A DNA stretch of 64,000 nucleotides from Stictocephala bisonia (lineage: Eukaryota; Arthropoda; Insecta; Hemiptera; Membracidae). This document shows, in pieces, positions 1-11,868 of the stretch (within the stretch, counting starts at the first letter, position 1; each line of letters begins with the position of its first letter). Location: contig JAQJVL010000529.1 of the NCBI GenBank assembly GCA_035578905.1, positions 186,001 to 250,000 of the forward strand, written 5' to 3'. Position numbers and translations under genes: made by a program. Below the pieces are notes generated by a model. The model was not told the DNA's origin and ran no database searches. It saw only the letters and a list, made by a program, of their open reading frames with translations.

Positions 1-237
1 AGAAAACTACTAAAATTCTAACTTCTGTTGACTTATCAAGCCATTCACACGACGTGGTAAAAATTCCGCCACCAGCTAATTAGAAACTATCAACATCCTA
101 CTACCTGAGATGTCGTAAGTGTGAAAAAACAAGACTAAGAAGTATACTTCCTATCGTTTCTTGCAATGTGACTGGAACCTTCCCTTTTGCCCAGGAAAAT
201 GTTTTTCAGATTACTCAATAAATGTATTGCTCATTTT

Positions 238-705
238 GACAGGCACACTATAGACGTTTACAATTGTTATTATGACAGCCACACTATAGACGTTTACAAT
301 TGTTATTTTGACAGCCACACTATAGACGTTTACAATTGTTATTATGACAGCCACACTATAGACGTTTACAATTGTTATTATGACAGCCACACTATAGACG
401 TTTACAATTGTTATTATGACAGCCACACTATAGACGTTTACAATTGTTATTTTGACAGCCACACTATAGACGTTTACAATTGTTATTATGACAGCCACAC
501 TATAGACGTTTACAATTGTTATTATGACAGCCACACTATAGACGTTTACAATTGTTATTATGACAGCCACACTATAGACGTTTACAATTGTTATTTTGAC
601 AGCCACACTATAGACGTTTACAATTGTTATTATGACAGCCACACTATAGACGTTTACAATTGTTATTATGACAGCCACACTATAGACGTTTACAATTGTT
701 ATTAT
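238..705. repeat. 36 bp minisatellite, 13 copies
   Basis: Thirteen head-to-tail copies of a 36 bp unit containing cactatagacgtttacaatt. Copies 2, 6 and 10 carry ttttgac where the others have tatgac, so the array also has a 144 bp, four-unit higher-order period. The unit is a multiple of three without stops, so both strands read as open (12-residue repeats). This follows from unit length and is not taken as coding. Confidence 0.95.
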
Positions 706-804
706 GTTTTAGTACTTTTTTATGGTTTTATTGACTCATTTGTATTGCATTTATTGAATTTTGTACAGTAAATGTTATTTATTAATTTTTATGTGCAGGA
801 TCAT

Positions 805-1031
805 GACTGCTGTAGCAGTCCTACTTTTTTCCTCTTCCACGCAAACCTCCATCTTACAAGTAAACTGGCCATATTGATTTTATTTCTGTAAGTCATGGAC
901 TTAATGAGATATGAAAGTGCCTCTCTAGAGACGTCATAGTCTATGACTGCTATAGCAGTTACACATTTTGAAGTAGCCAAGGATTTGAAGCGGCCTTTTA
1001 ACAGTCACTCATCATGACTGCCATAGCAGTC
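805..1031. repeat. Three near-palindromic 16-mers
   Basis: Three versions of the near-palindrome gactgcTRTAGCAGTY lie at 805-820, 945-960 and 1016-1031, the first and third preceded by cat and the second by tat. Each could pair as a hairpin with almost no loop or bind a dimeric protein. No flanking gene is visible, so the role is unknown. Confidence 0.6.
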
Positions 1032-1685
1032 AGGTCCATCAATGTGTTAACATTAAAAATCATAATGTATTTAATTTAACTATTCTGTAATATAACGGAT
1101 CTACTGTCACAAGGCATCATTCTTTCCTAAATCAATTAATTAATAGGAAAGAATTTAGGAATCCCTCTAACGCCAAATAGTTTGGATTTTTGGGGGCAGA
1201 TAAAGGAAATTGACCAAATTTTTAAACTTGAAAAATGTTGCAAAAAAATAACATATTAAACTTATTTATTGATTTTTTGTTTATTGTACACTTACAAAAA
1301 CTCATTAGCAAATTTGATAAGACGGTAAAAATTTTAATGTTAACAATGTTTTTTACAAAAAATAATTTCATTTTTAAACTCTGCTCAAACAAACAAGATT
1401 TTTGTATATTTCGCATTTTCCGTATATTATGAAGGAAATATAAAATTACTTTTTCTCACATCGAATGTCTTTCTTCTATTGATCATGACAGTTGACATAT
1501 TTGTTTGATCCCATAACTCAGGAAATGTTTGCACTAATAAAATTAAATATCTTCATCCATTACAATGCAAACCGACAGATCACTACGTGGTTTTTTATAT
1601 GAAACAATTAAGAAACCGCCGAGCCGAATATTTTTAGTAGGCCCGAACGGGTAGATTTTGACGGTACGTGCAGGTTGGTGCCGGT
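1032..1685. other. AT-rich spacer
   Basis: No gene was recognised. A ~45 bp stretch near 1180-1225 (gggggca followed by aaaggaaattgacc) resembles 34370-34415, so a small dispersed repeat may lie here. Confidence 0.5.
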
Positions 1686-1807
1686 GAGCCGCACACTACA
1701 CCTCACGGTACGTACCGTCACACAACTTGCATGGAAACAATCCTAACCAGTACTTTTTCGATTTTTGCAGTGCAGGTAAGTGCCGTGCCGGTCTAGTGTG
1801 CGCGCTC
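1686..1807. mobile_element. Short foldback/MITE-like element
   Basis: The left end gagccgcacactacacc is matched by the inverted right end, which reads gagcgcgcacactagacc on the minus strand. Similarity continues inward for ~35 bp (left cacggtacgtacc, right ggcacggcacttacc). A perfect 14 bp palindrome, acggtacgtaccgt, lies at 1705-1718. The element is GC-rich in an AT-rich setting, too short to code, and probably a non-autonomous DNA transposon. No clear target-site duplication was found. Confidence 0.5.
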
Positions 1808-3331
1808 CTTAAAATTAAAATGTTTTGAAAAGTAATTGTGTAAGAACTGTTGTCGAAGTAAAATAGGTGCTTTTCTCATGGCAATGGGAAAATTGAGCAA
1901 GATTATAATATATTATTTTAATTATAATTGATATCATTCGTACGGTTCGCTTCGTTACTGTCTCTGTCCGCGAAATTGTTTGTTGTAACAAAATGTCCGC
2001 TTTTTGAATTAAAATTGTCCCCGTAGTGTTATTTTTATATATTGTAGTCATTCATTCAGTATACTTCAAAATAGTTACAAATAATTAATAAACCGTACAA
2101 AATTTATAAAACGTAAAATAATTTGTCAGGTGGTGTTTTCTACCATTACTGTGTAATGTACTTTACTTAGTTTTCATTAAAGCGTATCCTAAGGAGAAAT
2201 TGTCGTCGTCGTTGTCAGCTTTGTATCAGGGAAGAAGGTTGGAATTTTGAACGTTTATATGTATGTTTCGAAAAATGGTACTGTAATTTATCTAATGTAT
2301 TTCCTTATTGCTTTGTTTACTTGTAGCAATTAATTTTACTTACAAATTCATCATCTTTAATGTTACTGTATTACACTAAATATTTATAAAATGATTAACT
2401 TAATAAAATTATAATATCAGCACAAAATTTGTGTTTTAATAGCAGTTACATTATTGCTCTAGCCTTTTTGAAATGTCTTGTTAGCTTTGTCCATGCGTAA
2501 AACATCCGCGGAGAAGGGCCGCAACGCGAGGGTGGACAAGTGGCCAGCCCGAAAAAACGTGTAAGTTACTTATTTAGAAAAATACACCAATTCTCTAAAG
2601 AAGGTAACGAATTTATTAATGTGTTAGTATTTTTTAATTCTGCATTAAATAGGGAAGTTTTAAAGATATTTTGGCAGTACCCTGGGGTAAAATTGCGTGT
2701 GCAGTCACCGTTTGAATGTAGTAGTAACTTTCTTTTAAGTTAAAAAAACAATTTTAAATACTATTAATTTATGTTTTCAACATCCCGAAATGCATTAAAA
2801 CTGTATAGTTATTGAAATATACTTATTAAAATTATATTGTAAATGTTTTAAGGCCCTGCGTGCATTATATCTTATATAAAAATTATTTTTTCTGTTGCAA
2901 TACACATATTTTTAAAAATATTTAAAAAGTCAATAGCTCGGTAACTATTAACAATACGATAAATACATAAAGGACATTTTTTGTTAGAAATGATTCATAT
3001 AACAAGCCTGCGAAGTATGGACGTCGACTTTTGGGACACCCTGTATAATCACAAAGATATTCTCTGTACTTGAAGTTAGTACACCTTCAATGTAAGTGAT
3101 GCCGGCCGGTCTATGCTTATGTGTTTTGCCGTTTGCAGTCATTCGATTGAAGGCTCTCAACTAAATTCGTTCAATTTTATAAGTTGTGGTACCTTCTCCG
3201 TTTTCCCCTCTAATTAGTTGTAATACAAATGTTTGAAATTCAGGTGGACAATTTGTACGATGATCTAATATACGTTACGTCCTCTCATCAGCTCTATACT
3301 TCTTGTTGAATAATTTTAGTGAGATATGTTT
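1808..3331. other. Mostly AT-rich spacer
   Basis: No convincing gene apart from one short exon candidate listed separately. At ~3031-3050 the motif gggacaccctgtata occurs, a terminus often seen in insect DNA transposons, but no partner end was found. Confidence 0.45.
2485..2560 (+). CDS. Candidate short internal exon
   Basis: A GC-rich 76 bp island lies between a possible acceptor (ttgttag, ending 2484) and a consensus-like donor (gtaagt from 2561). One frame is open throughout and reads LSMRKTSAEKGRN followed by ARVDKWPARKN, rich in charged residues. No family is recognised. It stands out from its AT-rich flanks by composition, but no neighbouring exon with matching phase was found. It could equally be part of a decayed transposon. 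Confidence 0.3.
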
Positions 3332-4006
3332 ATTAAAGTGTGTGTAAGTTTCATGCATGGGTACATAATGAGTACTATTAAAGTGTGTGTAAGTTTCATG
3401 CATGGGTACATAATGAGTACTATTAAAGTGTGTGTAAGTTTCATGCATGGGTACATAATGAGTACTATTAAAGTGTGTGTAAGTTTCATGCATGGGTCCA
3501 TAATGAGTACTATTAAAGTGTGTGTAAGTTTCATGCATGGGTCCATAATGAGTACTATTAAAGTGTGTGTAAGTTTCATGCATGGGTACATAATGAGTAC
3601 TATTAAAGTGTGTGTAAGTTTCATGCATGGGTCCATAATGAGTACTATTAAAGTGTGTGTAAGTTTCATGCATGGGTACATAATGAGTACTATTGAAGTG
3701 TGTGTAAGTTTCATGCATGGGTCCATAATGAGTACTATTGAAGTGTGTGTAAGTTTCATGCATGGGTCCATAATGAGTACTATTAAAGTGTGTGTAAGTT
3801 TCATGCATGGGTCCATAATGAGTACTATTAAAGTGTGTGTAAGTTTCATGCATGGGTCCATAATGAGTACTATTAAAGTGTGTGTAAGTTTCATGCATGG
3901 GTCCATAATGAGTACTATTAAAGTGTGTGTAAGTTTCATGCATGGGTCCATAATGAGTACTATTAAAGTGTGTGTAAGTTTCATGCATGGGTACATAATG
4001 AGTACT
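3332..4006. repeat. 45 bp minisatellite, 15 copies
   Basis: Fifteen exact-length 45 bp units containing gtgtaagtttcatgcatggg. Units differ at gggtAcat versus gggtCcat and, in copies 9 and 10, attGaag versus attAaag. The unit is divisible by three and stop-free in several frames, giving open frames of ~240 codons on both strands; these are treated as artefacts. The match between copies suggests recent expansion. Confidence 0.95.
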
Positions 4007-4990
4007 ATTTTATCCAAACGTATCCATACGAACAAATGAGCATCAGCTTTTTAACAAGTGAAATATTTTCAAGGAAATTTTACTGCCTGCTGAATGGTTA
4101 TATGAGACAGTAGCCTACAAGTTGTCTAACCAGTCGCAATTGATCTAAAAACAATCGGAAGTTACCTAAACATAAAACTACGACGCCTGTCTCAAAACCG
4201 TTTAGCGGAAAAAGGTTTATATGCTTATAATATAAAAAATATAATACAGCAATTTTTAATATCATATGGCAATGGCACCATAAATAATCAACAGTTTGTA
4301 GATCATACAAATGTACTCTCTTATTGACATAGTTAATTGAATAAGTGTAGATTGTAATGACAGAATATAAGAAAATAGCGACAGATCAAAATATACTATT
4401 TAACGAAGTTTATGAATTGTGATCGAAATGAATTTAAATGTATCTGTAATAAAATACAATAACAATTTATTATTATGTTTGGTTTTGTTTGTAGCATATA
4501 AATTTAAAATTACATTGTTCTCATATAAATGACAAATTTAAATTGGCAAACAAGTACAAAAATAGTGACTTTGTTTTTATATAAAATTGGAAATGACAAA
4601 TTCGTAATATAATAATTGTTCCATGTTGCAGATAATTTTATTTTGTAACATTAAAGTATTATAAAATACTGGACATCAAGCGTATGTGGTGTTTCATACA
4701 ATGTTTAGTCTATATTTAAAGGAATCTTTGTTTAAAAATTAATGCAATCTTTATTTATTTGTTTTGACAAATCAACGAAATTTTCTCTGATTTTCCTTTG
4801 ATTATTTTTATGCATTATATCGTGTCCGATTATTCAGTGAATCATAACCGGTGTCGATTATTATTTGGTGGGTTGAGGAGTGTGATCAGCTTTCTGAACT
4901 TACGTTTCTCATATATTGTGTGTGTGTGTGCGTGCGTGCGGGCTATGGTTTTTTTGGGCCATCATTTTTTATTTGGGCCAGTTTTTAAAT
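4007..4990. other. AT-rich spacer
   Basis: No gene or structured repeat was recognised apart from a short (TG)n tract near 4916-4940. The foldback element begins at its right edge. Confidence 0.5.
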
Positions 4991-5116
4991 GGGCCACCAT
5001 TGTAATCTTGGAAACCATAAGTCTGACAAAAACTTAAAATAAGAACCTTACCTTGTTTTTAAAGACAATTAAAAATGCACATTTCAAACTTTGAAAAATG
5101 GCCGTCATTTTCCCAG

Positions 5117-5612
5117 TTACAATTTCACAAGTACAGGTGTTTCTTGAAAACACTTGTTACTTTTATAATAAAAAGTCACCGTTGTGACTAATTGTCACTT
5201 GTCAGCTGATCACTGTAATAAGTTTATTTTAATGTTTACATTTACTTTAGCTTTTGAAGTTCTACTTTACAATTACTGCAGGATTGTCCTCATCAGATGA
5301 AGAGCTGTTCCACATAATAATCTACCAACTAATTTTTGTATACATATATTTTAGAATTGCATTTATACGATTTATCTGCACAAAAAGTAAAAAAGCAAAA
5401 AATGAAGTATTTTAACAATACTTGAGTAAAAATGAGTAAAATAAACGAGGCACAAAAGAATCAAAACATTGTAACAATTCCTCTTATACAATTATTTACC
5501 TATGTTTCAGTATAGGTTAAAAATATGTTTACATTTAACAAGTGTAGACTTGTAACTTGTAACAATATAGAAAGTCACAGTAGTGAATTGGTGAAATTGT
5601 ACTTGTGAATCA
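5117..5612. mobile_element. MITE-like insertion in the foldback arm
   Basis: This block is absent from the right arm. Its ends resemble each other in inverted orientation: acaatttcacaagtac near 5121 against gtacttgtgaa near 5599, plus aaagtcac blocks at both sides. It is probably a separate non-autonomous transposon inserted after the foldback formed. Confidence 0.4.
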
Positions 5613-5808
5613 GTTGGTGGTCAACTTTGTTTTTTCTTATGGAACGCCCTATATTTTATTCTTGGTAGTTTTCGATATTTTGCTTAATAACATAGATATG
5701 AGAGCTCAAAATGCTCAGATTCCTTATGTAAGTCTCTGAGCATATTGAATCTGCTCATAGACTATGCTCGGAGCATATTGCATATATATTGAAATTGTTG
5801 TAAGTAGC

Positions 5809-5913
5809 ATTGACTTACCCACCTATACACGTACAGTTGTATTGACTCACCCACCTATTTATACACATACAATGGTATTGACTCACCTACCTATTTATAC
5901 ACATACAATGGTA
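5809..5913. repeat. 36 bp tandem triplet
   Basis: Three copies of a ~36 bp unit containing ttgactcacccacctattt and ending in caatggta, inside the second left-arm insertion of the foldback element. The first copy is the most diverged. Confidence 0.65.
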
Positions 5914-6703
5914 TTGACCAGGATACCATTGTAGAATAATGGTATTCTTACCAGGGAACCTTTATTCAATAGTAAGGAATGTTCAGCTTACCATTGAAAT
6001 AAAAAATGTTTAATATAAATTGAAAAAAAGATTAATCTGCAAACATTACAACAAACATTTGGACAGTGTATGCCTAGCTATTCTTTTTTCATGATTTGAG
6101 AGATAAATGTTTAATTATAATACACAGAGATTTAAAGAAATATTTAACTATTTTGTCAAAATGAAATTAATGTTCGCAGCACTGTTACAATTATCAGCTG
6201 TTTAAAGAGTGCTGCGAACATTAATCTAACGTTGACAAAATAGTAACATATTTCTTTAAATGTCTGTGTATTGTAATTTAATACATTAATCTGTCAAATC
6301 GTGAAAAATGAATAGCTAGCCATACATTTTCCAAATGTTGGCAAATTAAATTTTTTTTTCAATTTATATTAAATTTTTTTATTTCAATGGTAAGCTCCAT
6401 AAGGAATATGAACATGTTGAGCTCTCATATCTATGTTATTAAGCAAATTAGCGAAAAACTATCAAGAATAAAAATCTTAAAATTATAATTTATATCTATA
6501 ATATAATAATATAATCTATCGTAAAATATAGGGTGTTCCATATGAAAAAACAAAGTTGATCGCCATATTGGAAAATGGCGGTAATTTTTCTAAATTTGAA
6601 ATATATATATTTAAATTGTATAAAAAAAAAAAAACACAAGGTAAGGTTACCATTTCAAGTTTTTTTGTCAGACATGGTTTCCAAGATCACAATGGTGGCA
6701 CCC

Positions 6704-7119
6704 TGTATAGGTTATACAGCACGTGCACTCATTTATTTACCGTCTCTGAATATTTTTGGCGAGGTTAAACCATGACGTGTTGGTAGAGAAATATAAAATG
6801 CATTTATATTTTTATTCATTACTCTTAAATACGAGTGGTAAATAATAAGATTTTGTTTTACATAATAGTGTGAAACTCAAATTTGTTTCGAGTTAACCTA
6901 TTCGTTTTATACGACGGGTCAAATAAGATTATTTGATTTACTGTTGTAAAAGTGGGTATGTGTAACATGTTTGGAGAAAACTTATATAAGATATTGGGAC
7001 TAATCGGGGGTTAAAAAAATCAAGGAAATCTGGTTATTTCAATAAAGGATGCAAGTGTCAGCCGAGTAAGTTTTTCAACAGCTGACCGGAAGGGTGTGTT
7101 CATTAAAAACCAATTGCAA
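6704..7119. other. Spacer
   Basis: No gene or structured repeat was seen between the foldback element and the SINE candidate. Confidence 0.4.
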
Positions 7120-7365
7120 CAGGGGCGAGCGACAGTGGAGCGCCTGTCAAAAACATATAAAACTGTCGGACAGGAAATTGCACAACTGCGACAGTGGAGC
7201 GCCTGGCCGTAAGGCGCTCAACTGTCGTACCCTCGCGGGTCCAGTGTGACAAGGGTTTGACGAGGGTTCCAAAACTAAGGGGTTTTCGATTCTCAAAAGA
7301 TCCGGGTTCGATTCCCGGTTTTGATAACAAATTTTATGGTTCAAATTTCTTTAAAAATAAAAAAA
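7120..7365 (+). mobile_element. Putative tRNA-derived SINE
   Basis: A GC-rich segment contains a perfect tRNA T-arm-like hairpin, ccgggttcgattcccgg near 7302-7318, that is, an RNA polymerase III B box. A weaker A-box-like stretch (tggccgtaagg) starts at ~7203, about 100 bp upstream, too far for a real tRNA. The phrase gcgacagtggagcgcctg occurs twice, at ~7128 and ~7187. An A-rich tail (aaaaataaaaaaag) follows near 7352. This pattern fits a tRNA-related SINE or a decayed tRNA pseudogene; it is not a functional tRNA. Confidence 0.45.
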
Positions 7366-8908
7366 GCCTTCTGGCATTGAAATTGTAAATATAAGCTATA
7401 TTAATATAAGCTGTAATAGTCCGATTCATTGACACGCTTCTAAGTCATAGAAAAGGTGTCTTGTATAAGACGTAAAATCGTGGATTGTTTGGCGTATTCC
7501 TAAGTAACTACTTTTCATAGTAATTTTTATTAAATCAAGACCAAACAGGTTGAACCGTCAATAATGTATAAAAGCTGCATTTAAACTGAGTAATAAGTTG
7601 ATAGAACATCTGTTTGAGGTGTATATTTTTAGTTTTGTAATAAAACGAAATACCTTTAACATATATTGTAGTTATAAAATTAATTTAAATAGTATTCATC
7701 ATCATTGAGACTCATACAAGGCATTATTCTCATACCAACCAACAAGTAGATGACAGCAAAATATTTCAAATCTTTGAAGTCTTTGGATAGCGTAAATTAT
7801 CAAAAGGCGTTTATTAGCAAGTGATAATTCAATATACATGAAAATAAAATTATAAAATATCTTATATTGTCCTCCAGTCTCAGAACATTTTTACATCTGA
7901 ACAATAAAGGCTTAATTTAATTAGATAAAACTGATGAATTAGTTGTAAATCTTCTTGCAGATGTAAAACTCATTTTTAATTTTTAAATAAGTTACACCTT
8001 ATGTTATATCAGTTATATTATTATATTTTGGAAACAAATTTATTTCATTTGGTTTTTGTCCATGATGTCTACCTTGCAAGTGAAATACCACATAACACAA
8101 AGCAAATAACACATTTATTTGAAAATTCTGATAATGTACACGTACAGTATATTACATTTCATTAAGTTGTTAGTATCTATTATGTCTCATAAAACAGTAA
8201 AAAAAAATACATACAACTATATAATAAAATTATGCTAACTAATAAATATTAAGTTTTAGGCTTACGTACACAGTAAAGTTTTTAACATAGATCTAAGTAT
8301 ATTAAAAGCAAACATTTCTTAAATAAAGTAACTAAACATTAAGTATAAGTCTTTCACATCCGAAGACCAAGATAGTTAGTGTGCATGAACAAGCGTGGAT
8401 GTCTTCTATCTGTACGATAACAAACTAGTTTTAAAACAAGTCTGCAATAGTTTAACCACTTGAATTTTAATTCAAATAAAATTAAACATGATTAAGAATA
8501 CTTACCACAGTATATTAATAGTTTTGATTGGTCTTTTAGGATAACCCCTTACAGAATCAAAGTTATACCTACTCCTACAAAATATGCAGTGCACATTTTG
8601 TATCAGTCAGTATGATTTAGATTGGTAGGTATTTAGGAGGAGGCCTCGTGAGCTGAGCTCTGAGTGCCGAGGACAGGAGCGCCCTCCAGAAAGGGGTGGG
8701 GGGCGCTCCTGTGTCACGGATTCAGTCTGGGTTGAGAGCTAATTATAGTTCTTACCAATATTTTCTTGTAGCGTTTCTGTCCTCATAAATGTCTAATGTT
8801 TTGTCCCATAAAACAGCTTTGTTTCAACCGATATCAAAATTTTAGCATTAATTACTTCCATAATGTAAGCTAATAAATCACATAAACTGAAAATACCCAT
8901 AACACATA
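7366..8908. other. AT-rich spacer with one GC-rich hairpin
   Basis: No coding region was recognised. At 8673-8712 the perfect inverted pair acaggagcgccc / gggcgctcctgt forms a 12 bp stem with a 16 nt G-rich loop inside a GC-rich island (~8636-8720). Confidence 0.5.
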
Positions 8909-9501
8909 TCCCACACCGCACGTGGCGTCCGTGGCTGGATGTATACTAGTCATTTTCATATTATAGATTCCCTGCTTATCAAATGGGACCTTTCACACCG
9001 CAGGGCCACGGACGCTAGCCACGTTTGCTGTACTCGCTATGGCTACCATTCGCTCCAAGAGAGATTTTCTGGAAACGTGGTGACCACATTTTAGTTAGCG
9101 CATGCGCAAATCGAAGTAATTTACAACATAGACCTACTCTGTTATTCAACATACACTGGTTTCTGAAACTATGTTTAATATCACCCCATAATCTATGTTT
9201 ATTAATTTTCTTTTTCGTGTTACGTATAAGTGAAAAGCGATTGCCTACGTTTATTTATTATTTAATAATACGTTTCTTTCTATTATTGCACTAAAATTGT
9301 TATGCATTTGTTCATGTTTATGTTAGAAGAGTTACCAACAATAGTTTGTTTAATAATCAGTTCCGGTTTTCCCACACTCACAACATGGCACTTTCTGAGA
9401 CGTGGCCTGTATAGTATAAGCCACGGCGATGTGAATTGGCACGTGGCTAGCATAGCAAGCGTAGCGAACACCCAGCCACGGATGCCACATGCAGTGTGGG
9501 A
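8909..9501. mobile_element. Non-autonomous DNA transposon, 30 bp TIRs
   Basis: The 30 bp ends match in inverted orientation at 27 positions; the left end begins tcccacaccgcacgtggcg and ends gtccgtggctgg. A second inner inverted pair, gctagccacg near 9012 and cgtggctagc near 9442, gives a layered terminal structure. The ~593 bp between them has no credible transposase. No clean target-site duplication was found, so the superfamily is not assigned. Confidence 0.6.
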
Positions 9502-10212
9502 TGGCCTTACACCTGCTGTACGGGGGTTGTTGGCATTGAGACGTACGCACTTGTCCTGCACTGCACAGTCCAGTACGTTCTGACACGGACAGAATAGTCG
9601 GGTTATAGTCTCAGGATAGAATGACAGACAGGCCGAAACCGACCTATAAATAGGCTACTATAGTATTTAGGAACTATTGTAAAGACTGAAGGAGCTTCCA
9701 GACAAATTATAACCATCGATGTATAATAATAGACCTGCCAACCTACTATTATACAGAGGGACAGGCGTTCAAACTCCCCCTCTGTTAAGTAAAGGGGTAG
9801 TGGGGGTAGTTCAAAACCCCCCTGATTAGCCTACTATTTACCTGTTAAAAGTAGTTGAAAAGACATAATGGACCAAAAAATATTGGAAATGTGTACAACC
9901 AGATATCATATTACAAATTGAAAAGTAAATTGGTCACCATGTGCCTCTCAACTGCTACAGTTATCCTAACTTTACAAGAATTTAATAACTCACATTTGGA
10001 TAACATCTTTATGATTAATTTTGAAATTGCAACAATAAATATTAGCGCGAAACAGTAAACAATATTTCTCTATTAAAAATAATCATCAAACAACAGTTAT
10101 CCTAGAGGGAATTACTAATTAGCCGTTCATATCGGTAGCCACGCTTCACGCAGACGGAATAACAAGTGAAGTGCGAAGTGACAGACACCTGTGACAGCAG
10201 AGTTAAACACAA
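9502..10212. other. Spacer
   Basis: No gene was recognised. The part just before the next array is GC-richer but lacks exon signals. Confidence 0.4.
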
Positions 10213-11868
10213 GGACCGCCAAGGCAACGACACCCAACAACCAACCAACACTCGTGCAATATAAAATAGAAAGAGGAGAGAGGTGCCGATCCAAGAAATG
10301 TGAGTCAGTGGAGTGCCACGGCAACGACACCCAACAACCAACCAACACTCGTGCAATATAAAATAGAAAGAGGAAGAGGTGCCGATCCAAGAAATGTGAG
10401 TCAGTGGACCGCCAAGGCAACGACACCCAACAACCAACCAACACTCGTGCAATATAAAATAGAAAGAGGAGAGAGGTGCCGATCCAAGAAATGTGAGTCA
10501 GTGGAGTGCCACGGCAACGACACCCAACAACCAACCAACACTCGTGCAATATAAAATAGAAAGAGGAAGAGGTGCCGATCCAAGAAATGTGAGTCAGTGG
10601 ACCGCCAAGGCAACGACACCCAACAACCAACCAACACTCGTGCAATATAAAATAGAAAGAGGAGAGAGGTGCCGATCCAAGAAATGTGAGTCAGTGGACC
10701 GCCAAGGCAACGACACCCAACAACCAACCAACACTCGTGCAATATAAAATAGAAAGAGGAGAGAGGTGCCGATCCAAGAAATGTGAGTCAGTGGAGTGCC
10801 ACGACAACGACACCCAACAATCAACCAACACTCGTGCAATATAAAATAGAAAGAGGAGAGAGGTGCCGATCCAAGAAATGTGAGTCAGTGGAGTGCCACG
10901 GCAACGACACCCAACAATCAACCAACACTCGTGCAATATAAAATAGAAAGAAGAAGAGGTGCCGATCCAAGAAATGTGAGTCAGTGGACCGCCAAGGCAA
11001 CGACACCCAACAACCAACCAACACTCGTGCAATATAAAATAGAAAGAGGAGAGAGGTGCCGATCCAAGAAATGTGAGTCAGTGGAGTGCCACGGCAACGA
11101 CACCCAACAATCAACCAACACTCGTGCAATATAAAATAGAAAGAGGAAGAGGTGCCGATCCAAGAAATGTGAGTCAGTGGACCGCCAAGGCAACGACACC
11201 CAACAACCAACCAACACTCGTGCAATATAAAATAGAAAGAGGAGAGAGGTGCCGATCCAAGAAATGTGAGTCAGTGGAGTGCCACGGCAACGACACCCAA
11301 CAATCAACCAACACTCGTGCAGTATAAAATAGAAAGAGGAAGAGGTGCCGATCCAAGAAATGTGAGTCAGTGGACCACCAAGGCAACGACACCCAACAAC
11401 CAACCAACACTCGTGCAGTATAAAATAGAAAGAGGAAGAGGTGCCGATCCAAGAAATGTGAGTCAGTGGACCGCCAAGGCAACGACACCCAACAACCAAC
11501 CAACACTCGTGCAATATAAAATAGAAAGAGGAGAGAGGTGCCGATCCAAGAAATGTGAGTCAGTGGACCACCAAGGCAACGACACCCAACAACCAACCAA
11601 CACTCGTGCAATATAAAATAGAAAAAGGAGAGAGGTGCCGATCCAAGAAATGTGAGTCAGTGGAGTGCCACGGCAACGACACCAACAACCAACCAACACT
11701 CGTGCAATATAAAATATAAAGAGAAGAGAGGTGCCGATCCAAGAAATGTGAGTCAGTGGACCGCCAAGGCAACGACACCAACAACCAACCAACACTCGTG
11801 CAATATAAAATAGAAAAAGGAGAGAGGTGCCGATCCAAGAAATGTGAATCAGTGGAGTGCCACGGCTC
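10213..11868. repeat. 96/97 bp minisatellite, about 17 copies
   Basis: About 17 units contain caacactcgtgcaatataaa and aagaaatgtgagtcagtgg. Two unit classes exist, with ccgccaagg or gtgccacgg, and the length alternates between 97 bp (gaggagagagg) and 96 bp (gaggaagagg), giving a 193 bp dimer period over part of the array. Overlapping open frames on both strands merely follow the repeat. Confidence 0.93.

Larger units (their letters stand above)
4991..6703. mobile_element. Large foldback (long inverted repeat) element
   Basis: The left arm runs inward from 4991 (ccaccattgtaatcttgg) and the right arm inward from 6703 (caccattgtgatcttgg on the minus strand). Matching blocks continue: 5090-5115 with ~6565-6590, 5622-5727 with ~6405-6560, and 5976-6184 with 6208-6410, where the 12 bp core gttcgcagcact / agtgctgcgaac surrounds a 23 nt loop. 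The left arm is longer because it holds two insertions, ~5117-5612 and ~5735-5975. There is no transposase frame. A transcript through it would fold into a long imperfect hairpin. Confidence 0.75.

Noticed and set aside
187..771. 194-codon open frame with 12-residue repeats
   Set aside because: Open on both strands because the 36 bp unit is stop-free and divisible by three; no splice or family support.
3275..4039. Open frames of 237-239 codons on both strands
   Set aside because: Same artefact from the 45 bp unit.
7300..7320. Functional tRNA gene
   Set aside because: Only the T-arm is intact; no acceptor stem or anticodon arm at correct spacing.
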